A model generated the notes under the pieces. The model saw only the letters and a list, made by a program, of their open reading frames with translations. It was not told the DNA's origin and did not search any database. A stretch of DNA of 64,000 nucleotides, taken from positions 30,222 to 94,221 of the forward strand of contig CAZDQF010000020.1 in NCBI GenBank assembly GCA_964507445.1, given 5' to 3'. This document shows positions 1 through 7,653 of the stretch, piece after piece. How positions within the stretch are numbered: position 1 is the first letter of the stretch; each line of letters opens with the position of its first letter. Both the position numbers and the translations under genes were made by a program. This stretch comes from GCA-2683135 sp964507445 (GTDB taxonomy: Bacteria > Planctomycetota > GCA-002687715).

Positions 1-1155
1 CGGATGGCCACGGACGCGGAGCTGGCCATCCTGGTGGAGGAGAAGGTGACCCAGGTGGCCGCTCTCCGGCAGGAGGAGGCGGCACCCCCGCTCGCCATCT
101 CCGGCTACTTCGACCTGGAGTTCCGCCACGACGAGGCCGGTGACAAGGACGACGAGTTCGACCAACACCGGCTCATCCTCAAGCTGCACGCGGACATCGC
201 GGAGTCCATCGCCTTCGCCACCGAGATCGAGATCGAAGGTGGCGGCGTCGGCGCGGGACACCTGACCGACTCCGAGATCGTGGTGGAGTTCGCCGAACTC
301 TCCTTCGCCATCCACGACGCCTTCAACTTCAAGGCCGGGGCCCTGCTGGTGCCCTTCAACCGGTTCAACCTGCTGCACGACTCGCCGGTTCAGGACCTGA
401 CGGATCGCCCCCTGGTGGATCGCCGCATCATCCCGACCACCTGGGCCGAGACCGGCATCGGTGCTTACGGCGCCGTGTACTGGGACTGGGGCAGCCTGGA
501 CTACGACGTCATCCTCGGCAACGGCCTCACGGAGGACATCTCCGCCTCCGGGGGGACCAGGTCCGCCAGGGGCAGCTACCGGGAAGACAACAACGACAAC
601 AAGATGATCATCGGTCGCGTCGGCTTCACCGTGGACGTCCCGTTCCTGGATGTCCTCAACGTCGGCACCAGCATCGCCCACGGCAAGTACGACGACGCCG
701 GGGACGAGAACCTGACCATGTGGGGCCTGGACTGGACCCTGAAGAAGGGACCGTTCGAGCTGGTCGGTGAGTACGCCAACCTGGACCTGCAGCGTGGTCC
801 GGCCCAGGTGATGGCCGGCGTCCCCGGCGGCATGGAGGGGTTCTACGTGGAGGGGCGTTTCCACTTCTTCCCGGACTCATGGCGTGGCAGCAGCGCATTC
901 TTCACGGATCAGTCCACCTTCACCCTGGTCGCCCGGTACGGCGAGGCGGACACGGACGAAGGGGGCACGGCGGTGGACTTCGGAACCAGGGGAGACCGCT
1001 ACCGGGACGACCGCAGGCGCTTCACCTTCGGCTTCAACTTCCGGCCGGTGGAGAGCACCGTGTTCAAGTTCGAGTATCAGTGGTTCCTGGAGCCCTCCGG
1101 GATACCGGATGTCAAGAACGACCGCTTCGTCGCTTCCGTCGCGACCTACTTCTAA
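1..1155 (+). CDS. Porin-like outer-membrane beta-barrel protein (5' end outside window)
   Basis: The reading frame is open to the first base, so the 5' end is probably cut off; an ATG at 4 exists but lies inside what looks like a short coiled coil (AELAILVEEKVTQVAAL) that usually follows the signal peptide. The rest is a run of alternating amphipathic strands rich in aromatic and charged residues (FDLEFRHDE, VILGNGLTEDIS, FTFGFNFRPVES) and it ends with a C-terminal phenylalanine (VASVATYF), the usual outer-membrane barrel insertion signature. This resembles phosphate-selective or carbohydrate porins, but substrate cannot be read. A haem-c lipoprotein follows 12 bp later and may be cotranscribed. 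Confidence 0.7.
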   Translation, partial: RMATDAELAILVEEKVTQVAALRQEEAAPPLAISGYFDLEFRHDEAGDKDDEFDQHRLILKLHADIAESIAFATEIEIEGGGVGAGHLTDSEIVVEFAELSFAIHDAFNFKAGALLVPFNRFNLLHDSPVQDLTDRPLVDRRIIPTTWAETGIGAYGAVYWDWGSLDYDVILGNGLTEDISASGGTRSARGSYREDNNDNKMIIGRVGFTVDVPFLDVLNVGTSIAHGKYDDAGDENLTMWGLDWTLKKGPFELVGEYANLDLQRGPAQVMAGVPGGMEGFYVEGRFHFFPDSWRGSSAFFTDQSTFTLVARYGEADTDEGGTAVDFGTRGDRYRDDRRRFTFGFNFRPVESTVFKFEYQWFLEPSGIPDVKNDRFVASVATYF

Positions 1156-1167
1156 GGGTCTCCAGCC

Positions 1168-1497
1168 ATGACGCTCCGAAGCCTGATCATCGTCAGCCTG
1201 TTCGCCTGCGGCGGTGCGCTGGTCTCCTGCGAGAGCACCAGCTCCTACCTGCGCGCCGACGGGACCGTGGATTGCGAGATCCTCTACATGCGCCGGTGCA
1301 GCCAGTGCCACGCCCTCTACGACCCCGGTGACTACACCGATTCGGAGTGGGCGCAGAAGGTGCAGCGCTACGGCCCCCGGGCGGGAGTGGCGCCCCATCT
1401 GCGACCCTTGCTCGTGGACTGGCTGAGCCAGGCCAACGACGCCGAGGCCGCGGCGGACATCGCGCCCGCACCCGAGCCCGCGCCGAAATCCAATTAG
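1168..1497 (+). CDS. Small mono-haem c-type lipoprotein
   Basis: The 109-residue product starts with a hydrophobic signal and a lipobox (GGALVSC, lipidated Cys21), followed by one haem-c attachment motif CSQCH at about residues 44-48 inside RRCSQCHALYDP. This pattern is typical of small membrane-anchored cytochrome domains. The tail is Ala/Pro rich (APAPEPAPKSN). It lies 12 bp after the porin-like gene, so the two probably form one transcript. Electron partner and role are unknown; the presence of a single CxxCH with no clear distal Met leaves open that it is a degenerate cytochrome. Confidence 0.72.
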   Translation: MTLRSLIIVSLFACGGALVSCESTSSYLRADGTVDCEILYMRRCSQCHALYDPGDYTDSEWAQKVQRYGPRAGVAPHLRPLLVDWLSQANDAEAAADIAPAPEPAPKSN

Positions 1498-1628
1498 CTG
1501 AAAGATCCGGGAGCCGGGGTCTATAGGTATGTCGTTCCCCGGGCGCCTCTCGGCGTCTTTGTCCCCTGTGCAGCTTCTCGGGGTCCGTCCCAAGGGACGG
1601 GCCCTCCAGACCGTGGAGAAGTTGTGCC

Positions 1629-4600
1629 ATGAAGACCAGAACCATCCTCCTCGCCATCTGCGCGCTCGCAGGACTGGCACCTGCCCAATCGGACCAGGAA
1701 GCCCTCAAGGCGGCGTTGTCCGCTCACACGGGGGTCCCCGTGGACGCCCTCGGCGACGTCAACTCCGCCGTCGTGAGGTTCAAGACCCTCGACATCATCC
1801 TGACCAGGGCGAAGGCCATGGACCGGACGAACGGCCAGCTGGTCAGCGCGTCCTGGGACCAGAACGGCGTCGCCCGTGATTACGCGGCGCTACGACTGGA
1901 CGAGCTGAACGCTCGTCAGGCCAACCCCGCGGCCAAGATCGACGAGCGCCTGGTGGCGGCCATGGCAGCCGTGGACGGCGCCCCCCTGCGGGTGGGGGCG
2001 TGGCTGCACTCCGATATGACGGCCATCCACCAGTTCGTGGCGTCCATGCGCCAGGGCGTGGATCAGTCAACGCCGACGGAGATCCTCCAGGACATGGAGC
2101 GGACCATCGACGTGTTCGTCAGCGGTCGCGTCGCGGAGGCGACCCAGCCGTTCGTCGGCGCCCTCGAGCTCCGGGGCATCCAGCCGCGGTATGTCTCCAT
2201 CGGCGCCCCCGTGGTCTTCTTCGACGCCGACGCGGCACAGGTCATGGAGCTGGCGGCCCTGACCACGGTGGACACCATCTACCTGGAGTCCCTCGATGAC
2301 CAGGACACCAACGAGGACGCCAAGGCGTCCCACCGCACCCGCCGGGTGCACCAGATGGGCGTGAAGGGCCGCGGCGTCAGGGTGGCCATGCTGGAGAACA
2401 ACGGCATCGACCCGGCGAGCCCGTGGCTCAACGTCTCGGGTTGGTTCCGGGTGCCCGAGGACCCGGACGACCACATCCACGGGACCTCCGGGTGCGTGGC
2501 GTCCCAGCACCCGGATCGTGGCGGCTCTGCGCCCAACGTGGAGCTGTTCAGCGCCAACGCCGACTCCTACACCGACGCCGACATCATCGCCGCCGCGGAC
2601 TGGGCCCTCACCTCTGGCGCCGCCGGCGCCGGGGGAGGCGGGAACCCCTACGTGGACGTCCTCAACGGCAGCTTCGGCCCCACCTCGCCCTCCGGCGTCC
2701 TGGACATGTCGGATCGCTACTTCGACTACCGGGTCCGCGCCGGCATCGACAGCGTGGTGCTCTCCGCCGGTAACGCCGGGACCGCCTCGCCGGTCGGCCA
2801 CTGCGGCTGGAACATCATCTGCGTCGGCAGCTTCGACAACAACGACTCCGGAGATTGGACCGGGGACACCATGAGCACGTTCTCCTGCACCGCCGATCCC
2901 ACCACCGGGTGTCAGAAGCCCAACGTCGTGGCGGTGGGCGAGAGCGTGGACACCCTGGGAGACTCCAGCGGCCTCGGCGGCGCCGGCCCCTGGCTGGCGG
3001 ACAACTACGCCGGCACCAGCTTCTCGGCTCCCTTCGTCACCGCCAACCTGTCCAACACCATGGTGAGCGGCGTCGGCGGCGGCACCGTGACCGCGTGGCC
3101 CACGGCGGGGATCGCCCTCATGATGGCGACCGCCTGGAACAACATCGAGGGCGCCTCCCGCCTCTCCGATGAAGACGGCGCCGGCGCCATCAACGGCCTC
3201 GCGGCGGTCCGCGCGGCCCGCAACCAGCAGCTCATCAACGACGTCGTGAACGCCACGGACTTCACCACCGGGACCTACGCCTGCGGCGGCACCTTCTATG
3301 CCCGCAACATCTGGTTGCAGGCCGGAGACAAGGCCCGGGTGTGCATCGCCTGGCTGAGCAACGCCGACTCCACGTACACGACGGACACCCTGGACGCCGA
3401 CCTGGACCTGTCCATCTACGAGGGCTTCTCGGTCTGCGCTGGCGTGAGCCTCGCTTCGTCCCTCTCGTTCAACAACAACTACGAGATCGTCGAGTTCACT
3501 CCGACCACCACCGGTTGGCACACTGTCCGCATCAACGACTTCAGCTTCGCTGGTGTGAGCGAGGACCTCAGCATCGCCTGGTCCCAGATGAGCGCCGACT
3601 CCTCGCGCTCGTTCAAGCTCCGGGAGTTCAGCGCGGAGAGCCTCGTGGTGGGCACCGGGCCGGTGCTGGGGACCAACTACTTCATGAACTTCGACGCCCC
3701 CAACAGCCCTGGCTGCCCCAACGTGATCTGCGCCCCGGGCTTCAACGGAGGTGCGGGCTACAACCTGGGCGGCGGCGCCCTCTCGCCCTTGTCCGTGAAT
3801 CTCTGGTTCAACCTCTGGTTAGGCCAGTGGACCGGCGGCACCCCTGGCATCTTCCACTTCTGGGGCGGGAGCTTCGGAGCCCTGGACGCGGCGGGGCAGT
3901 ACTTCGGCAACTTCATGACCATCCCGCCGTTCCCCGACCTGGAGGGGCTCGAGATCAGCCACGTGGGGATCGCGAGAGAGGTGGGTTATCCCGGATCCCT
4001 GAAGGAGTTGAGCGACGTCCACACCTTCAAGCCCTGGCCCGCGGGCGTCGACCTGGGGCTCGGCGATGACGACGACTCCCTCGTCACCCTGCCGTTCACC
4101 TTCACCTTCTACGGCTCGCCGTACACCCAGGTCTACGTCAACGCCAACGGCAACCTGACCTTCGGCGCTCCGGACACCGACTTCTCGGAGTCGGCGGCGG
4201 AGATGCTCGCCGGTCAGCCGCGCATCGCGGTGCTCTGGGACGACCTGAACCCCAGCGCTGCGGGGCGGGTGTTCGTCAAGCAGGTCACCCGCAACGAGCG
4301 GGAGGTGGTCATCGAGTACGTCAACGTGCCGCAGTGGGGGCTGGCGGATGAGAACACGGCGCGCGTCATCCTGCGCCCGGACGGTTCCATCACCCTCCAG
4401 TACCGCGACTGTGACATGGTCGACGGGCTCGTGGGCATCTCTCCGGGTGGCGGCCTCTCCGCAGCGGGGGAGACGGACCTGTCCGACCACGGCTACGACA
4501 CCGGCTTCGGCAACGAGGCGTTGTACGAGGTGTTCGGCCTGACCAACCCCCTCGACCTGACGGATCCCCTCACGGACTGGTGGAGCGAGCTGCGGTTCAA

Positions 4601-4658
4601 GCCGCAGACTCCGGGATCGACCTCCTACCGCATCGAGGTGGATCTGGTCGCCAACTGA
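1629..4658 (+). CDS. Exported subtilisin-like (S8) protease with nidogen-like C-terminal domain
   Basis: The 1009-residue protein starts with a signal peptide (cleavage after about residue 19, LAPAQS). A long N-terminal region is followed by an S8 peptidase fold: His284 in HIHGTS, the oxyanion Asn in LSAGNAG (near 380) and Ser464 in AGTSFSAP. The first triad residue is odd: where the family has D-T-G, the sequence reads RVAMLENNGID with Glu256. After the protease come a beta-sandwich of PPC type (about 545-640) and a nidogen-like beta domain (about 820-940, NANGNLTFG, RIAVLWDD, VGISPGGG). A secreted degradative enzyme is likely; if Glu256 does not substitute for Asp, activity may be low or absent. 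Confidence 0.85.
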   Translation: MKTRTILLAICALAGLAPAQSDQEALKAALSAHTGVPVDALGDVNSAVVRFKTLDIILTRAKAMDRTNGQLVSASWDQNGVARDYAALRLDELNARQANPAAKIDERLVAAMAAVDGAPLRVGAWLHSDMTAIHQFVASMRQGVDQSTPTEILQDMERTIDVFVSGRVAEATQPFVGALELRGIQPRYVSIGAPVVFFDADAAQVMELAALTTVDTIYLESLDDQDTNEDAKASHRTRRVHQMGVKGRGVRVAMLENNGIDPASPWLNVSGWFRVPEDPDDHIHGTSGCVASQHPDRGGSAPNVELFSANADSYTDADIIAAADWALTSGAAGAGGGGNPYVDVLNGSFGPTSPSGVLDMSDRYFDYRVRAGIDSVVLSAGNAGTASPVGHCGWNIICVGSFDNNDSGDWTGDTMSTFSCTADPTTGCQKPNVVAVGESVDTLGDSSGLGGAGPWLADNYAGTSFSAPFVTANLSNTMVSGVGGGTVTAWPTAGIALMMATAWNNIEGASRLSDEDGAGAINGLAAVRAARNQQLINDVVNATDFTTGTYACGGTFYARNIWLQAGDKARVCIAWLSNADSTYTTDTLDADLDLSIYEGFSVCAGVSLASSLSFNNNYEIVEFTPTTTGWHTVRINDFSFAGVSEDLSIAWSQMSADSSRSFKLREFSAESLVVGTGPVLGTNYFMNFDAPNSPGCPNVICAPGFNGGAGYNLGGGALSPLSVNLWFNLWLGQWTGGTPGIFHFWGGSFGALDAAGQYFGNFMTIPPFPDLEGLEISHVGIAREVGYPGSLKELSDVHTFKPWPAGVDLGLGDDDDSLVTLPFTFTFYGSPYTQVYVNANGNLTFGAPDTDFSESAAEMLAGQPRIAVLWDDLNPSAAGRVFVKQVTRNEREVVIEYVNVPQWGLADENTARVILRPDGSITLQYRDCDMVDGLVGISPGGGLSAAGETDLSDHGYDTGFGNEALYEVFGLTNPLDLTDPLTDWWSELRFKPQTPGSTSYRIEVDLVAN

Positions 4659-4734
4659 TCAGGGGAATCCCGCCGCTTCAGGCGGTCGGGGGATGAATCG
4701 CGTGGGCGCCGGTGGGACAATCCCATCGGTGCCC

Positions 4735-5598
4735 ATGCGATACCTACACCTGCACGGACCGGGTCGAGCTGCGACGAGTTGCGCGGCCCTCGCCGTCCGT
4801 ACAGGGATGACCGTGTCGGGCTTGTCGGGGGGCTCCAACGCCGACGAGGCGCGGGCGCTGTTGGGGGATGTCCCCTGGACCGAAGCCCCCCCCGCCGTCG
4901 TGAGCGCTCACACTCTGGTGCTCGTGGGCGCGCCGGACGACGCGCTGGACGCCGCCGCTCGGGACCTGGCTGGTTGCCGCTTCGACGAGGGGTGCGGGGT
5001 CATCCACCTCTCCGGCGTGCGGGGTCTCGAGGCCCTGTGTCCGCTCGAGGAGGCGTCCGTCACCGTGGGCGCCTTCCACCCTCTGATGTCGTTCCCAACC
5101 CACGAGCCCCCGGGGCAGGACCTGGGCGGAGCCCTCGTGGCCATCGAAGCGCTCGCTCCGTTCGACGCCTGGCTCACGGAGCTGGCGCGCAAGATGGGGG
5201 GGAGCCCGTTCTCCCTCGGGGCGGGGTCACGGGCTGCCTACCACCTGGGCGCCGCCGCCGCGGGTAACGGCATCCTCGCCGTCCTGGAGTTGTCCTGCGC
5301 GGCGCTGCGGTCCGCCGGGGTGCCGCAGGACCAAGCCCTCCGCGGCCTCGGTCTGCTCATGTCCGGGGCGTTATCCAACGCGTCCGAGAAGGGGATCCCG
5401 GAGGCGCTGACCGGGCCCGTGGCCCGCGGCGACGTGCAGACCCTTGGCCGCCACCTAGCCGCCATGGAGGAGTCCCTCCCCGGACATCGGGAGTTGTACC
5501 TGGCCCTGGTCCGGGGACTCGCGGCCGTCTGCGAACAACGTTCCGACGACCGGACATCGGGAGCCGTTCAGAATTGGCTGGGGGAGGTGGACCCGTGA
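4735..5598 (+). CDS. Rossmann-like / DUF2520 domain protein
   Basis: An N-terminal Rossmann-like half (start MRYLHLHGPGRAATS) is followed by the conserved GAFHPLMSF segment and a helical C-terminal half, the layout of the Rossmann-like plus DUF2520 family, which is related to NAD(P)-dependent dehydrogenases but has no settled reaction. I prefer the ATG at 4735 because the nucleotide-binding strand begins right there; an in-frame ATG at 4693 with a G-rich leader is the alternative. The stop overlaps the GTG of the next gene by four bases (GTGA), so translation is coupled to the fused shikimate enzyme. Confidence 0.78.
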   Translation: MRYLHLHGPGRAATSCAALAVRTGMTVSGLSGGSNADEARALLGDVPWTEAPPAVVSAHTLVLVGAPDDALDAAARDLAGCRFDEGCGVIHLSGVRGLEALCPLEEASVTVGAFHPLMSFPTHEPPGQDLGGALVAIEALAPFDAWLTELARKMGGSPFSLGAGSRAAYHLGAAAAGNGILAVLELSCAALRSAGVPQDQALRGLGLLMSGALSNASEKGIPEALTGPVARGDVQTLGRHLAAMEESLPGHRELYLALVRGLAAVCEQRSDDRTSGAVQNWLGEVDP

Positions 5599-7079
5599 TC
5601 ATCGTCGTCATCGCCGAGTCCAGCGTCGAGGCAGCGCGAGCGCGCCTCGCGACCCTCGAGGGCGGGCCCTTCAAGGGGCGCGTCATGGCCGAGCTTCGGG
5701 TTGACGCCCTGGACGAACCGGAGGCCGTCGAGGACCTGCTCCGTACGCCGGTCCCGGTCCTGGTCACGTGCCGTCGCCTGCGGGACGGCGGGCGTTGGCG
5801 CGGGACCGAGGACGACCGCCGCCGTGTCCTCGAGCAGGCCATGGGGTGGGGCGCCTGGGGCATCGACGTGGAGGTGGACGTGCTCCCGGAGCTGCCCTTC
5901 GCCAGAGGGGAGCGGGTGGTGGCGTCCTTCCACGAGTTCAACTCCACCCCCGCGGAGCTGGATGAGATCCTCGCCACCGCCTTCGACGCGGGGGTCGGGC
6001 GGGCGAAGCTGGTCACCCGGGTGCGGGACCTGACGGACGTCCTGCGGCTGCGGCGCGCGGTCAAGCGGGCCCAGCACCCGGATCGGGTGGTGGCCTTCGG
6101 CCTCGGCCCCGTGGGCGTCCCCACGCGGCTGCTGTTCCATCGCATGGGCGCCTCGTGGGTGTACGCGCAGGCGTCGGGACCGGAGGCTGCGTCCCTGGCC
6201 CCGGGCCTGCCGCGTCTGCAAGAGTTGACGGACCTGTACTACCCGGACCCGTCCCTGCCGGAGCCCGTGGCCGTGTTCGGCGTCCTCGGCGATCGGGCCG
6301 AGGACAGCATCGGTTCCCTGGTGTTCAACCGGCTGTTCCGGGAGCGTCGCATGCCCGCGGTCTATGTCCCCATCAGCTCCCCGGGGGTGGTGGGGCTGCG
6401 GGAGGCCCTGAGGCTGTTCGGCGTCCGGGGACTCTCGGTCACCATCCCCCACAAGGAGGCCGTCCTCCCGTTGGCGGACCAGGTCCACGACCTCGCCCGG
6501 CGCATCGGAGCCGCCAACACCCTGGTCTACGACGAGGGCCAGCTGCGGGCCTTCAACACGGATTACCACGGCGTCATGGAGCCCATCGGCGCCGTCCGCA
6601 AGACGACGGATCTCCGCGACCGGCGGGCGTTGATCCTGGGAGCCGGTGGCGCGGCCCGCGCCGCCGCCGCGGCGCTGTCGGACATGGGCTTCTCGACCCT
6701 CATCCACGCCCGCACCCCCGAGCGTGCCCAGGCCGCCGCCCGCTCCCTGGGTGTGGAGGCCGGTCCGTTGCCGACCAGCCCGCCCGCGGTCATCGTCAAC
6801 GGGACCCCCGTGGGCGGGCCGCGAGATCCGGAGGGGATCCCCGTACCGGGAGAGCTGCTGGGCACCGGGCAGCTGGTCATGGACATGAACTACCTGCCGC
6901 GGCGGACCGCCCTGTTGACGGCGGCGGAGGCGGCGGGGGCCACCGTGATCGAAGGCGCGGCCATGTACACGGTCCAGGCCAGGCACCAGCTGCACCACTT
7001 CTGGGCGGGGCTGCCCGACGTGTCCGAACAACTGAAGGAGGCTGTCCATTGGGCGATGGCGCAACGGGCATCGTCCTGA
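5595..7079 (+). CDS. aroDE: Bifunctional 3-dehydroquinate dehydratase / shikimate dehydrogenase
   Basis: This 494-residue fusion catalyses steps three and four of the shikimate pathway. The N-terminal type I dehydroquinase (about 1-220) shows the catalytic His113 in ASFHEF and the Schiff-base Lys138 in GRAKLVTR. The C-terminal shikimate dehydrogenase (about 225-494) shows SVTIPHKEA (Lys287), FNTDYHG (Asp323) and the NADP-binding GAGGAARA loop near 350. The GTG start at 5595 is chosen because a strong GGAGGTGG ribosome site lies just upstream and it overlaps the previous stop as GTGA. The fusion order matches plant and chlamydial/planctomycetal DHQ-SDH proteins. Confidence 0.95.
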   Translation: MIIVVIAESSVEAARARLATLEGGPFKGRVMAELRVDALDEPEAVEDLLRTPVPVLVTCRRLRDGGRWRGTEDDRRRVLEQAMGWGAWGIDVEVDVLPELPFARGERVVASFHEFNSTPAELDEILATAFDAGVGRAKLVTRVRDLTDVLRLRRAVKRAQHPDRVVAFGLGPVGVPTRLLFHRMGASWVYAQASGPEAASLAPGLPRLQELTDLYYPDPSLPEPVAVFGVLGDRAEDSIGSLVFNRLFRERRMPAVYVPISSPGVVGLREALRLFGVRGLSVTIPHKEAVLPLADQVHDLARRIGAANTLVYDEGQLRAFNTDYHGVMEPIGAVRKTTDLRDRRALILGAGGAARAAAAALSDMGFSTLIHARTPERAQAAARSLGVEAGPLPTSPPAVIVNGTPVGGPRDPEGIPVPGELLGTGQLVMDMNYLPRRTALLTAAEAAGATVIEGAAMYTVQARHQLHHFWAGLPDVSEQLKEAVHWAMAQRASS

Positions 7080-7576
7080 TCGGGCTCCGCAGGTCCGGCA
7101 AGACCACCGTCGGTCGTCGCCTGGCTTCGCTGGTCGGGTTGCCGTTCTTCGATCTGGACGAGGAGGTGGAGCGTGAGGCGGGGGTCCCCGTCTCTGAACT
7201 CATCCTCCAGCAAGGGGAGCCCGCGTTCCGATCAAGAGAGAGTGAGGTCCTCGCAAAGGTCGTGGCTCGCGGAGCGGCGGTGCTCGCCTGCGGCGGCGGC
7301 ACGCCCCTGGCGGAGGAGAACCGTCTGCGGCTCGCGGGCTTCGGTCGCGTCCTCTATCTGCGCGCAGGGGTGAGCGGACTGCAACGTCGATTGGCGGCGG
7401 ATCCCCGACCGTCATCGCGACCGCCGCTGCTCGATTGCTCGCCGGAAGAGGAGGTCAGACGACTGTGGACCGAACGGGACCCGCTGTTTGTCCGTCTGGC
7501 GGACACGGTGATCGACGCGGACGAAGACCTTGACGCGGTCGTTGATCACTGCGCCGCCGCTGTCCGTGGAGATTGA
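7049..7576 (+). CDS. aroK: Shikimate kinase
   Basis: The 175-residue product phosphorylates shikimate with ATP. It has the P-loop GLRRSGKT (residues 12-19), the shikimate-binding Asp in FFDLDEE (about 34-38), Arg in AFRSRE (near 58-61) and the CGGG loop near 80-83. The start is inferred as TTG at 7049: AAGGAGG lies exactly seven bases upstream, and no ATG or GTG gives the full P-loop strand. This places the start 31 bases inside aroDE, in another frame, so the kinase is translationally coupled to the upstream enzyme. Confidence 0.92.
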   Translation: MGDGATGIVLIGLRRSGKTTVGRRLASLVGLPFFDLDEEVEREAGVPVSELILQQGEPAFRSRESEVLAKVVARGAAVLACGGGTPLAEENRLRLAGFGRVLYLRAGVSGLQRRLAADPRPSSRPPLLDCSPEEEVRRLWTERDPLFVRLADTVIDADEDLDAVVDHCAAAVRGD

Positions 7577-7653
7577 GGGGATCAACGGAGCGTGGTAACA
7601 TCCTTTACGTTCGATGTGTTGGGTGTATCGGGCCGCGGCGTACGTGCTCAGTG

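Noticed and set aside
2067..3521. Long antisense open frames over the subtilase and other large genes
   Set aside because: They arise from high GC and strong third-position bias of the true genes and have no family sequence.
4670..4685. Hairpin CCGCC/GGCGG after the subtilase gene
   Set aside because: Only five base pairs and no T run; too weak to call a terminator.
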